Part shown: in pieces, positions 18,612 to 28,326 of the stretch
How positions within the stretch are numbered: position 1 is the stretch's first letter
Layout of the letters: the number at the start of each line of letters is the position of its first letter
Source of the DNA: Diplonema papillatum
Taxonomy: Eukaryota > Euglenozoa > Diplonemea > Diplonemida > Diplonemidae
DNA length: 64,000 nucleotides
NCBI GenBank assembly: GCA_030068145.1
Contig: JAPJBO010000696.1
Coordinates: 1 to 64,000 of the forward strand
Direction of reading: 5' to 3'
The notes under the pieces: generated by a model
The model's input: the letters and a program-made list of their open reading frames with translations, nothing else
Database searches by the model: none
What the model was told of the DNA's origin: nothing
Position numbers and translations under genes: made by a program

Positions 18612-20570
18612 ATGTCGGAGAGTTTGAGTCCCCGGAGCAGCAGCGTTCCGCGGAGGTGCTCGTCTCGAACAAGTAGAGTGCAGAAAAAGAACGAGCAAAA
18701 ATTCACCAACATACTCAAGTTTCTGGACAACGTAGACGCCACAAGTAGCACGGGCTTGTCCGTGCGAGGTGATGACCGGCGTGCTGTCGAAAGATGTCCT
18801 TCTGCTGGTAGACCTGTATTGACGAGAAGCATACTCCTCGCACACGCTACAAATGACAATGAATCCGAGTATCAGCCGTCGGAAATGGATACGACGCAAA
18901 ACGACTTTGTAAGTACAGAAGCGTTAGAGGCAGAGTCCATATTCTCGAACGTTCGTGCTAAGCTCGACCGCTTGCAGAGAGAAACCAAGGAAAAGGACAA
19001 GGAGGTGAGGTGGCTAAAACACGAGATGGAGAAGGCTGCGATTCGTGAGGAAGAACGAGTGAAGGACTTGGCTGCTGCAGCTGATGCTCACGTGAAGTCG
19101 CAGAAGCGGGACTTGGAGTCTGTGCTCCAAAGGAACATGAAATTGGTCAACGAGCTAATCAGCGACAAAGAAAGGCTGACACAACGATGCGAGGAGCTAC
19201 AGAGAGAAAAGATGTCAGCCGAGGAGAAGCGAAAGAAACAAGAAGAACAACTAGAACAACAGAGGCTCAGCGAAGTTCACAGCGTCAAGCAGGCGCTGAC
19301 CGCATCAGAAAAGAAGAGAAGGGAAGCATGGGTGGTGTCCGAGACTAAGAAAATTAAGGCAGCGGCAGTTAAAGCGTTGGAACCAGATATCTCCATGCTC
19401 CTGTCACGACACAGAGCGGAAATCCGACGGTTTGAAGAGAGGCATAGTGAAGAGATGAGAAAGAAGGACATGCAACTTGAGGAGAAGGAGCGGCTTCTCA
19501 TTCAACGCACGGCTTCCGCAGCAAGGTCTACCGAGGAAGAGATCGCCTCATTGCGAGAAGGGTTCAAAAGGCAATTCGAAGTTGAAGAGGCCAAGCTTGC
19601 GGCTCGTTTGGACGCGCAGAAGGACTCATCAGCTCGCGAGATAGATACCCTTCACCACACTGTCCAGCAGGAGCGCGACACCTTTCGGAAAAAGATTGCC
19701 TTTTTAGAAGACGACTTGCGAACTGCACAGAAAAGCGAGCAGAAGGCTCGTGCCGGGGTGGACGAGGAGGTGCTGCGCGAGAAGACGAGACTGCGGTCGG
19801 AGAAGGACGCTGACATAGCGGCACTCGAAATACGATTCGCAGCAGAAAAGGCGAACGAAGTTGCATCAGTAAAACAGACCTTGCTGCGGGAGCAAGATGA
19901 ATCTTTGGCAGCGAAAGAGGTCGCGCTGAAGGAACGCGTGCTGCGGGAGAAGGAGGAGGAAGTTGGCCGCATTATGTCGAGGCTCGAAGACGAGGCCGTG
20001 GCGCACCAACAGGAAATCCGAGTCGCCAATCGGAAGTTAGCTGAAAGAGCTGCCACGCTGGAGAAGGAGGTCGACAAGCTGGCCGCTGCAAATTCTGCTT
20101 TAAAAGACGACCTCCGCCAAACGAAGTCCGCGCTTGAGTTCAAGTCCGAAGAACTCCTCCAGCACGTTGCGAAAGCGCAGCGTGAGCGAGACTTATTCGA
20201 CCACGAACGCTCATTGACCGATGAAGAAACAGCCCGTCGCCTGAAGGCTAGCGAAAAACTGATTGCCTCCCAGTTCGAGGCCCGCATTGCTGAGTTGCAG
20301 GCCGATCGGCAAATGGCAGCTGCAGAAGCGGAGTCACTGAGAAAGCAACTCGGTGCGCAGAAGCTGAGAGAAGAAGAACACCTGGAAGATGTTCGCGATA
20401 AATACGGGGAAGAGCTCGAGGCCGTACAACAGCGGGTAGTGCAAACTGTGCAGAAGAAGGATCAGGAGATTTTGCATCTAAACAGCACGCTTCATCGTTT
20501 AGAGATGAAGCTGCGGCAAACGGAAAACGTGGTTAGTCAGCACAAAACCCTCATAGGCACACTGGGATGA
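18612..20570 (+). CDS. CEP131: CEP131/AZI1 homologue, 652 aa
   Basis: CEP131 (AZI1) is a centriolar-satellite and basal-body protein needed for cilium or flagellum assembly. Here the basic Ser-rich N-terminus (residues 1-30) is followed by a short FTNILKFLDNV block, which has a counterpart near the N-terminal part of CEP131. From about residue 115 to the end the protein is continuous coiled coil. The diagnostic block is residues 239-275, AWVVSETKKIKAAAVKALEP then DISMLLSRHRAEIRRF, matching the CEP131 block that reads T-K-K-I-K-E-x-T-V-x-G-L-E-P in animals. The EKEEEVGRIMSRLEDE region and the C-terminal LEAVQQRVVQTVQKKDQEI also follow the family order. It is shorter than the ~1,080 aa human protein, mainly because the N-terminal part is short. 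It is a single exon with a complete frame. The gene implies a flagellated organism. Confidence 0.85.
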   Translation: MSESLSPRSSSVPRRCSSRTSRVQKKNEQKFTNILKFLDNVDATSSTGLSVRGDDRRAVERCPSAGRPVLTRSILLAHATNDNESEYQPSEMDTTQNDFVSTEALEAESIFSNVRAKLDRLQRETKEKDKEVRWLKHEMEKAAIREEERVKDLAAAADAHVKSQKRDLESVLQRNMKLVNELISDKERLTQRCEELQREKMSAEEKRKKQEEQLEQQRLSEVHSVKQALTASEKKRREAWVVSETKKIKAAAVKALEPDISMLLSRHRAEIRRFEERHSEEMRKKDMQLEEKERLLIQRTASAARSTEEEIASLREGFKRQFEVEEAKLAARLDAQKDSSAREIDTLHHTVQQERDTFRKKIAFLEDDLRTAQKSEQKARAGVDEEVLREKTRLRSEKDADIAALEIRFAAEKANEVASVKQTLLREQDESLAAKEVALKERVLREKEEEVGRIMSRLEDEAVAHQQEIRVANRKLAERAATLEKEVDKLAAANSALKDDLRQTKSALEFKSEELLQHVAKAQRERDLFDHERSLTDEETARRLKASEKLIASQFEARIAELQADRQMAAAEAESLRKQLGAQKLREEEHLEDVRDKYGEELEAVQQRVVQTVQKKDQEILHLNSTLHRLEMKLRQTENVVSQHKTLIGTLG

Positions 20571-20971
20571 TGCTATCTAAGTTTTACCGCGTTACCGTTA
20601 CGGTTCATGTAAGCTTTTTTATATGTGTTATTCGCTGTTCCTGTGCTTGCTTGTTTTAGCATGCTATTTGTCTGCTGTCTCACATAGAGTATACCCTGTG
20701 CTGGAATCACTCCAGCTTGTTATCTTGCTCAAGACACTGCACTTGATGATGTCGTTACTCAACAAATGCTAGTCCCCTCTTGTGCCCTTCATAGAGCTTC
20801 AAGTGTACCGATAGATGCTGTCACAACCTACTTTAGCTCTTGCTTCCTCTACTCCTTGTTTCAGTCTGTTGCACCCCCTGCCGAAAAAAAGTGACAGCCC
20901 GGAGCGTGGCTCTCTTCACAGAAATGGAACCCAGCCAAAGGAATGTGATCTGGAAGCATTGAGTTGGTGTG
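20571..20971. other. Spacer between CEP131 and DUF3626 genes
   Basis: About 400 bp, T-rich after the CEP131 stop, with no frame or repeat of note. If transcription is polycistronic, the pyrimidine-rich CTTCCTCTACTCCTTGTTTC tract near 20842 could serve processing of the next mRNA. Confidence 0.4.
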
Positions 20972-23900
20972 ATGTTCGCGTGTACGGTCTTCTCTAGAAG
21001 AACCTCTGACATCCAAGTCGATGATAACATACACGCAGTCTCACAGCAAGGAGGGGAGGTGGGCGGGGAAGGTGAGAAGGCAGACGGTACTGAGTTTCCA
21101 ATGACAGACGTTTTCGACTTCTGGTCAAGAGCTGAAAAGCAGCCGGAGTTCTGTTTCAAGGAAGACTCGGACTTTGCTAGCATTTACGACATTCGCGGCG
21201 CAGATGCGAAGCAGCTCTTTGAAATTGCGGACAGAGCAATTGCACTACACTCATTCCGCGAAGAACGAGAGGGCGAAGACTCCACGAGCCTTGACTTACT
21301 GGCAGGATACAGAGACGGCCGAGACGACTCCGATATGTACTTAGCCTCAGGTTGCTACAGCGACATGCCGAGAGAGGTTTTCAAGCGCAAGAAAGTCCCA
21401 GTCACGCGGTCGTGTTTTCTCCCGCCGACGGAGGAGCTGCAAGCAGTAGAAGACTATTGCGACGCGCTACAGAAGAAGGCACTTTCAGAAGTAATCGCAA
21501 AGGCCAAGGCGAACCACGAGAAAGCTCTCCCAGCGTTAAAGGCAAGAGTTATCGCAAGCACGTCCAGCAAAACGCTTGGAACGTGGACTGAAAAGGAGTT
21601 CGACCAGCTTCTGTTATGGATCCGCGACGAGGCTCCAATCATCATCCACATACCCCTCGAAGCGGATCATCGAATGGAAAAACTCCTTGCAGACACCCAC
21701 TTTCGAAACCAATTCGAAACAAAGATATCGAGGGGTACACTTGATTTTTCTGCCACCGGTAGCCGCGCCGGATGGGAAAAAAGAATCTTTCTGGGCAACT
21801 ACGACGAGGCGACTGGGTTTCAGCGTCCGAAGTACGGCTGCCTCAACATTGTAAACGACCCGCGTGGCATCTCAAGCGCTACTTGCTACGGCAATAGCTA
21901 CCTCATCCTGAAAAAGTGCCGGTTACGCACAACCTTTGCAAACTGTGACTCCAGTAGCTCGTCTGCGGAGATAGCCTCCTGTGAGTTCCACGCTCATGTC
22001 CTCGCGAAATATTCTGATGCCGAGCTGAGGGCCGTCCTGGAAGTCGCGAATCGGAAACAGCTTTGGTTGAACTCCAACGTCATCAGTCAGTACAAAGAAG
22101 TCCAGATCCACGGCGAACTTCGGTTAGCCGAAAATATCGATTTGGTTGTTGTCCACTCTTCATTGAAGACGCGCCAGGAGCTGATGCGCGACATCCACGC
22201 ATTCTGCAGAAAAAACGAGTGCACGTACGTTGTCACAGAAACGTATGGAAACGATTTCTCCGGCAACCTCTGGGCATCCGCTGGTGCGGTGAAACCCCAC
22301 GGGTTTTTAGAGGACCGGCGGCTTCCTTCTTTCGCTTGCGAGTGGGAATCAGGAGCTTCTAGAAGGGTTGATGAAGACGAAAGCGAGGCGTCACCCTCCT
22401 TTGCAACAGAAGGCTCTGGTGGATTCCGGTTGCGAAGGGAGTTGCGTACAAAGGTGACGAATGTGCCACCCGCTCCAGCATTGCCGGAAACGTGGAAGAA
22501 GAAGAAAGGGTTTGGGGTAACACCAGCGTCAATGCACCGAGAAGTGCCCGGGAAGAAGCGGTGTGAGCGAACGTGGTGTGTAGGAGAACCCGTTTTAGTG
22601 CATAACATCATGGCCGTTTCGCGCAATGCGAAGAGGGCTAAAGACGAGACGAGCGTCCGTCGAAAGATCTTCAACAACAGCCGGATTTTGCTCGAAAAGG
22701 AGAGAGAGAGGGAAGTGGTAGTCGGGTACATCCAAAAGGTAAATGCAGAGCGGGGGACTTGCGATGTAAATTGCCAGTCCTGCATTCTGCACAGTCTTCC
22801 GCCGGAACGTATGAGTGAGTACCCTAAGAGCAGTGAAAAATGCGTGCCACCACAGGTTGGTGATGCCGCTCATTTCTGGATGGACGACGACACTGAGATA
22901 GCTGCTGGCGTTGAAAGTGAAGTAACCGAAACAGCGCCGAAGCCCACGTTTCCCGCCGTTCACCACGCGTTTGTCGGGTCCGCGTATGACAGGGGCAGTT
23001 TCCGACGGGGAGGCATCATTGCGGTGGAGGGGAAATGGATTGTCGTTACGTACTCGCGCCTCCTGAAGCTGGTCACACGAAGGATACCAGCAATAAACGC
23101 ATCTGTTGTACTTGGCTGCCCGTTCCGGGCAATTCCTCCCAAGCGAACGTGGGCCACTGGTGCGTCCGGCCTCTACCTACATCGCACCATCGAAACGCAT
23201 ACTTCACCGGACGGCGCATCGTTCCACAGCTTTCTCTGCCGATTGATCCGCGTTTGCATTGTGTCATCTGGGCTCGGTCCTGAGAATGAGTACCAAATCG
23301 AGTTGCCTACAGGGGAACGCAAGTCGGTGGCATGTCGGCAGCTGATCAGCCCGCCAGATCGTGCCGAATGGGACGCGCCTGGGGCTTTGGGGGCCGTTGA
23401 CACTGGCTGTGGCAGCACCGCAGGCTACAGAGTGGGTATTTTGTTGCAGTCAGGCGACCGCATACAATGCAGGCTGTTGCCTGAGGTAGTCAGAGACGAA
23501 CCCTTGACGCACGCCACAAGCAGTGGCTACTCGAAGAAGGGTTTGATGGAGCCGGAAGAAGAACCGACTGATGTGGAAATTGTAGAAGTTGATTTCATGT
23601 TTGATAAATTTGGAGACGAAGCTCCAGAGTCTTGTGGAAAGACGACTGCACCAAAGGAAATGACAGGCACGTCCGTTAGCGACAAGAAGACGGAAGGAGC
23701 CAGCGGCACAAAAGGCTCTGCTGAAAAGGAAGTCGATCATGGTTCTGAGTCAGATTTTATGTTTGATCTGTTTGGAGACGAAGAGACGATTGCTGCTGAC
23801 ATGAGAGAAACAACGACGAAGGTTGCTCCCAGGACACACGACACGGAAAGCAGTGACAGTACCATGGGATTTGACCTTTTCGGAGACTCAGATGACGATG

Positions 23901-24496
23901 GTGCAGCAAAGAGAGATGCGTCTAGTGGAAAAGCGGCGAAGCCCGATGAGTCACCACGGGTCGAGGAGGAGCTATCCGATTCAGATGAAAGCGACGGCCT
24001 CCTTGACTTGTTTGGAGATGGTCCGTCGGAGGAGGAAAAGGCTGCTCGTCGCGTAAAGAATCAGCTGAAGAAAACGAAAGCATCCCAGTCCCAGGAGCAC
24101 CTCGTTTACCCTTGGCCCCTGCTTGTCAACCAAGTGTCTGGCGCACAGGTGCCTACTCGTTGGGACCCAACACGCGTTGACTTGGCCCATTCTACAACGA
24201 CGCAACCCATGCCGCTAGGGGGGCACCCTACACGCCTTCTTCTCACAGATGCATTCACTTTTGCGAATGATATCGACAATCGCACACACCCCACGCCTCC
24301 CGAAGGGCTCGCCGCAACCGAGCACGCTATCCGCGCACTGCTCTCATCGGGCACAGCGGAGAAACCCATCGTCACATTTGACTGCGTAACTCAAGAACTT
24401 GAGAAGCTTCGTGTCATCGCCCAAAATCTCCCGCAGCAAATTCTTTCAATGGCGCAACACCGGAGGACGCTGTACCGAGAGCAGATTCGTTGTTGA
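20972..24496 (+). CDS. DUF3626-domain protein with FGD-type acidic repeats, 1,174 aa
   Basis: Residues ~215-425 match the DUF3626 family. The order FRNQFETKISRG, then GWEKRIFLGNYD, then RPKYGCLNI, CYGNSYLILKKCRLRTTF, and finally EVQIHGELRLAENIDLVVV is the same as in the bacterial proteins (Y-R-S-Q-x-E-T, RPKYGAL, EAQ-HG). The biochemical role of DUF3626 is not known to me. Residues ~500-860 are of mixed composition with no family I can name. Four copies of an acidic-hydrophobic repeat follow at about residues 873, 927, 966 and 1010 (FMFDKFGDE, FMFDLFGDE, GFDLFGDSDD, LLDLFGDGPSEEE), spaced in Glu/Ser/Thr-rich linkers. They resemble the DLFG motifs of Paf1-complex subunit LEO1 and may be short binding motifs. 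The ATG is at 20972; an internal ATG 44 codons later (MTDVFDFW) is an alternative start. Single exon. Confidence 0.75.
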   Translation: MFACTVFSRRTSDIQVDDNIHAVSQQGGEVGGEGEKADGTEFPMTDVFDFWSRAEKQPEFCFKEDSDFASIYDIRGADAKQLFEIADRAIALHSFREEREGEDSTSLDLLAGYRDGRDDSDMYLASGCYSDMPREVFKRKKVPVTRSCFLPPTEELQAVEDYCDALQKKALSEVIAKAKANHEKALPALKARVIASTSSKTLGTWTEKEFDQLLLWIRDEAPIIIHIPLEADHRMEKLLADTHFRNQFETKISRGTLDFSATGSRAGWEKRIFLGNYDEATGFQRPKYGCLNIVNDPRGISSATCYGNSYLILKKCRLRTTFANCDSSSSSAEIASCEFHAHVLAKYSDAELRAVLEVANRKQLWLNSNVISQYKEVQIHGELRLAENIDLVVVHSSLKTRQELMRDIHAFCRKNECTYVVTETYGNDFSGNLWASAGAVKPHGFLEDRRLPSFACEWESGASRRVDEDESEASPSFATEGSGGFRLRRELRTKVTNVPPAPALPETWKKKKGFGVTPASMHREVPGKKRCERTWCVGEPVLVHNIMAVSRNAKRAKDETSVRRKIFNNSRILLEKEREREVVVGYIQKVNAERGTCDVNCQSCILHSLPPERMSEYPKSSEKCVPPQVGDAAHFWMDDDTEIAAGVESEVTETAPKPTFPAVHHAFVGSAYDRGSFRRGGIIAVEGKWIVVTYSRLLKLVTRRIPAINASVVLGCPFRAIPPKRTWATGASGLYLHRTIETHTSPDGASFHSFLCRLIRVCIVSSGLGPENEYQIELPTGERKSVACRQLISPPDRAEWDAPGALGAVDTGCGSTAGYRVGILLQSGDRIQCRLLPEVVRDEPLTHATSSGYSKKGLMEPEEEPTDVEIVEVDFMFDKFGDEAPESCGKTTAPKEMTGTSVSDKKTEGASGTKGSAEKEVDHGSESDFMFDLFGDEETIAADMRETTTKVAPRTHDTESSDSTMGFDLFGDSDDDGAAKRDASSGKAAKPDESPRVEEELSDSDESDGLLDLFGDGPSEEEKAARRVKNQLKKTKASQSQEHLVYPWPLLVNQVSGAQVPTRWDPTRVDLAHSTTTQPMPLGGHPTRLLLTDAFTFANDIDNRTHPTPPEGLAATEHAIRALLSSGTAEKPIVTFDCVTQELEKLRVIAQNLPQQILSMAQHRRTLYREQIRC

Positions 24497-26094
24497 CTCA
24501 TTGGAAATCGCAGGGGGTGAGCGCGAAGGCTTCAGCATCGGGTAGCCATGATGCCCTTCACTGTTGACGCGACCGTGCCGTCGTGTAGTTCGAAACCGAC
24601 AATTCCGTCGAATATTGCCGTATAAGCACCTGGGTCGAGGTTTCTAAGTCTCGACATGTTTGCAACAACCCGCCTATCCATTCGTTGTCCCACTGCACAA
24701 TTTACCACCAAGAACTTTAACTCTAAAAACAAAGATTCCAAACCGCCAAAAGTTTATGCAACAAGTACGCTTTGCACACCCTTCGACAAGGCTGGGGTTC
24801 GGCAAAAGTGACTTCGTACACCTGTTTCAAAGCATGCACCGACAAATGGCACGCACTTGCGTCCACAAGAGTGCTACAACCCACCGCTGCTCGTTTCGCG
24901 TCTAGATTGCATTCTGCGAAATCAACGGTATAGCTGTCCGTGCAATTAGGGGTTGTGTTCATCCAAGCCGAGGGGTTGAGTTTCATTTTGTGGCACACGC
25001 ACTGGGCCTACCTTTCTCCTATGATGTGCGAAAAGTGAAGTAAGTTAAAAAATGGACACCCCCCCCCCCCCCCCGGTAAGAACCCGGCAGGAACCCGGCA
25101 AGAACCCGGCAGTAACCCGGCAGGAACCCGGCAGAACTTGGTTTGGATCACACCATTCAACCTTTTTCAGCAGCGCCGCACTCTTGTCGTCTAATTTCGC
25201 GTTTCCCTCTCTCTGCAACAGTTCCCAACTTCGACTAGCCCCATGAATTGAAGGGAAACAACTCAGCCATCCTTTCCCCGCATTTTAGTTTGTCTACAGT
25301 AGAATGCAGTCCTGCTTTGAACAGCCATCGCAGGGCCCAGATCTCGCCGCTTAGCCTACCCAGTAAAGCCGCAGCAGCAACTTGCAACAATAAGGCGCTT
25401 GCCAGATGGCAGCAGCTGGGGTTGGCCGAGAGCTGCCGGTCTCAGAGCTCCCTTCTCGCAGCTGCAGCCAGAAACTGGAAGAAGGTCTCCAGAACAATCA
25501 CTCAACGTCCTCCTGGTTCTACACGGGGCACGACAGGGTAGCATTTGCAAACCAGCGTATCACACCTCTATGCCAATGATCTACCAGCACACAGTGAACA
25601 TCCGAGTGGGATGGATTTGGAATGGGCGGTTGCCTTCACGGAATGTGCACCTTGGGAGCGGGGCGAGGATCACACAGGTGGCAAACAGTGCCCCAATATG
25701 TTGATCGACTGTGTGCCGTACCGTTCGTGCCAGGGCGGAGCCCCCCCGGACCTGCCCTCTGGCAGATTCGGGTGGCCCCTTAGAGTGCCTAAGCAGGAGC
25801 TTCTCGGTTTGCATCACGACAGCGAGAACGAAGCCGCTGACGACCTCCGGCAGGCCAGAGGAACGTTAGAATACGCTTTTACACCAAGTACCGGTACTTA
25901 TCATCGCGTGGGCGGAACACCGAGGCGAAACACCGATCTGACCTGCACTGATCCGATTTCGGCTCGAACCCCAGAATCCAAGCTCCAGCCCATTGGCCTG
26001 GAAAACCCGATTAAGAAAGAAACGCTAAAAAATTACACGCGCGAAGGATTTTTGAGGGCCCGCGGAAAGGGTGTTGCTGTGCGGGGGTTTGAAG
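24497..26094. other. Intergenic with weak minus-strand frames
   Basis: Minus-strand frames at 24532-24741 (MSRLRNLDPGAYTAIFDGIV) and 24723-24998 (MNTTPNCTDSYTVDFAECN, Cys-rich) look like possible exons of one small gene; I could not join them convincingly. A C-run and minisatellite lie at 25059-25137. A plus-strand frame at 25545-26201 overlaps the start of the WD40 gene in another frame and is probably chance. No RNA gene was seen. Confidence 0.35.
25059..25137. repeat. C-run plus AACCCGGCAGG minisatellite
   Basis: A run of about 17 C is followed by five to six copies of an 11-12 bp unit AACCCGGCAGG/AGAACCCGGCA. No coding meaning. Confidence 0.85.
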
Positions 26095-28326
26095 ATGGAC
26101 GTGAGCAGCATGTATTCTGGCTCGCTCGCTTCCGAACAACGCGCACCCAGAGTTGGTGGTGGGTATGCAACTCAGCATCAGCTGGGACACCACGCGTATA
26201 AGTACGTCGACGCGTTAGTGAAATCGGAAATCCAGCCTCTCCGCCCGAGTCAATGCCTCGTCCTCGAGGGTTTTAATGCAGACAACGCACTTTGCTTATG
26301 CGTTGTCCACGGCGGCGCGAGCATATGGACCGGGGAGTCCGATGGTTCACTCGTCGTTCGGAATCCGTACACGGGTGTCGTGTTTCACTCAGTTGGGAGA
26401 GACGAAGGTTACAACCCGCGCATCTTGAAACTTCTGCCTTGGGGGTTTCGCTCACTGGTGGCAGCCACAGAAGACGGATCGCTGGAATTCTTCGACCATT
26501 TCGACGGGTCGCGCATCAAGAAGCACCTCCGGCACAATTCCGCCGTGCTCGACTTCGCGGAAGGGGTCATCGACCAGAAACCGTGCTTGTACTCCATCTG
26601 CTCAGCGGTGGTCACCCGGTGGGGGTCCGAGGAGCAAGGCATGGAACCACTGGCATCCACGCACATCCCGGACATGTGCCTTTCGTGCGCCGCTGCCCAC
26701 GAAGAAAAGCTGTTCCTCGGCAACACAGAAGGGACCGTGTCGTTCTACGACGGCTCCACACTCGCGCTCATCGGAAAGTGGTGCGCGCACCCAGAGGCGT
26801 CCGTGACGGCATTGTTGTACTACAACCACTTCCTCGTGTCCGGCGGTTCGGAAGGGCTTTTAAACATCTGGCGGGGGCAGAGCACTGAAGGCGCGTTCCT
26901 TCTGCACACACACGAAAACCTCCACGACTCACCTATCCGCTCGTTGCACGCGAATGAAGGGTGCAACCAAGTGTGGAGTGCGGACGAGACGAAGGTGGTG
27001 AGATGGGCATGCAGCATGGACACGAATCCCCCGTTTGCCATTCAGGAGTCCGGCGCCTTGATCGGGTCCGCCGACGGGCTGTTGGGGCTGTCCCTGTTCA
27101 CGCAGTGGATGGGGATGCGTTCATGGTCTTTGGGATCGAACGGCAAGAATTGCACTTGGTTCACCGCGCGCTCCGTCGCCATCGAACAGATGTCCGTCGC
27201 CGTGCACGAGTTGAATTTTGTCAACCAGCAGGAAGTGGACGAGATGACGAAATGGCAAACGGCGACCGACAACATCGTTTCCGCTGAAGTTACCCGCAGG
27301 GAGCGAATGTCTCAACAGCTCGCTTCGTTCAACGACGCTGGAACGCGGTGGAACATGTTCCGAAAGTGGCGCACGTGGTCGAAGTGGCGACGGGCGCGGA
27401 CCCAGCAGCCCCTGATTGCACCGCACTTCGAGAGGGTTAAACTGCGCGCCTTAATAAGCAGGTACTATGACTCCTGGGCGCGGTACGCTCTCTTCCGGCG
27501 TAACTGGCGTGCCAGCTGGCGATGCTCGCAGTTCCTGCTCACGAAGCGCTCGGACCTGGCGTTGTTGCGCCGGTATTGGCGCAACCTGAACACCACACGC
27601 TACCGAAAGCTGCACAGAATGGGCGCGAACATTCAGATCGGCCTCCTTGCGAACACGACGTACGCCATTCTGAACACATACTACCGCAGGCTTCAGGCCT
27701 TCAAAGCTACGAAAATTATTGACGCAAAGGACCTAGCGTACGCAGCGCGTTTAGGTGTATCCAACACCAAAATGTATTTGCAGTTCTGGTTCCATCGATG
27801 GTTGCGTCACCATGTTACCCGTATCCGCGCCCGCGATGTTGAACGTGACACTTTCTACCTGACCAGAAGCAACCACACCATCCACCGCCATGACGCCTAC
27901 CGCCGCTGGCGCGATTTTGCCGCATGCGCCCGGCGCAACCACCGTATGGGCGCACTCGTGCTCACCATTCTTCGGCCGAACCAGAACTCTTTGCGAAGCC
28001 TTTGCCTCTCGAAGCTGAAGGCGTACATGTACAAGAGCAAAGACGACGCACTTGCGCGTGGTTTCAAGGGCGCGGATGCGAAGCTGGAAGAGCTGAGGAA
28101 GGAGCAGACACGGCTTGATTTCCTCGACCTCCACGAGGACGAGCAGCGGCTGGTGGAAAAGATTCGAGTGGTCCAAGAGAAAAAAGAGGAGCTTGAAATG
28201 GCCATTCGACTCCAGGAAACTCGGATAGCCATGAAGCTGGACCACCTCAAGCGGACCAAAGGTGTGTTTGACCTCTTTTTCATGAAGTGGTCACTAGTGG
28301 CTGTGGCATGCAGACCTAGCAGGTGA
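26095..28326 (+). CDS. WD40 propeller protein with Sfi1-like W-repeats, 743 aa
   Basis: Residues ~50-330 form a WD40-type propeller, with blades ending in motifs such as SLVVRNPYTG, GSLEFFDHFDG, GTVSFYDGSTLALI and VSGGSEGLLNIWRG. Residues ~395-640 carry irregular repeats with paired aromatics: WNMFRKWRTWSKWRRA, YYDSWARYALFRRNWRASW, LRRYWRNLN, TYYRRLQAFK, QFWFHRWLRHHV and YRRWRDFAAC. These look like the W/F-rich repeats of Sfi1-type centrin-binding proteins. A coiled coil (~650-720) closes the protein. The combination suggests a basal-body or centriole scaffold, in keeping with CEP131 nearby, but that role is inferred. The ATG at 26095 is the first in frame. Single exon, same strand as neighbours. 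Confidence 0.75.
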   Translation: MDVSSMYSGSLASEQRAPRVGGGYATQHQLGHHAYKYVDALVKSEIQPLRPSQCLVLEGFNADNALCLCVVHGGASIWTGESDGSLVVRNPYTGVVFHSVGRDEGYNPRILKLLPWGFRSLVAATEDGSLEFFDHFDGSRIKKHLRHNSAVLDFAEGVIDQKPCLYSICSAVVTRWGSEEQGMEPLASTHIPDMCLSCAAAHEEKLFLGNTEGTVSFYDGSTLALIGKWCAHPEASVTALLYYNHFLVSGGSEGLLNIWRGQSTEGAFLLHTHENLHDSPIRSLHANEGCNQVWSADETKVVRWACSMDTNPPFAIQESGALIGSADGLLGLSLFTQWMGMRSWSLGSNGKNCTWFTARSVAIEQMSVAVHELNFVNQQEVDEMTKWQTATDNIVSAEVTRRERMSQQLASFNDAGTRWNMFRKWRTWSKWRRARTQQPLIAPHFERVKLRALISRYYDSWARYALFRRNWRASWRCSQFLLTKRSDLALLRRYWRNLNTTRYRKLHRMGANIQIGLLANTTYAILNTYYRRLQAFKATKIIDAKDLAYAARLGVSNTKMYLQFWFHRWLRHHVTRIRARDVERDTFYLTRSNHTIHRHDAYRRWRDFAACARRNHRMGALVLTILRPNQNSLRSLCLSKLKAYMYKSKDDALARGFKGADAKLEELRKEQTRLDFLDLHEDEQRLVEKIRVVQEKKEELEMAIRLQETRIAMKLDHLKRTKGVFDLFFMKWSLVAVACRPSR

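Noticed and set aside
25545-26201. 218-aa plus-strand frame before the WD40 gene
   Set aside because: It overlaps the WD40 coding start in another frame, has no ATG in good context and no recognisable features.
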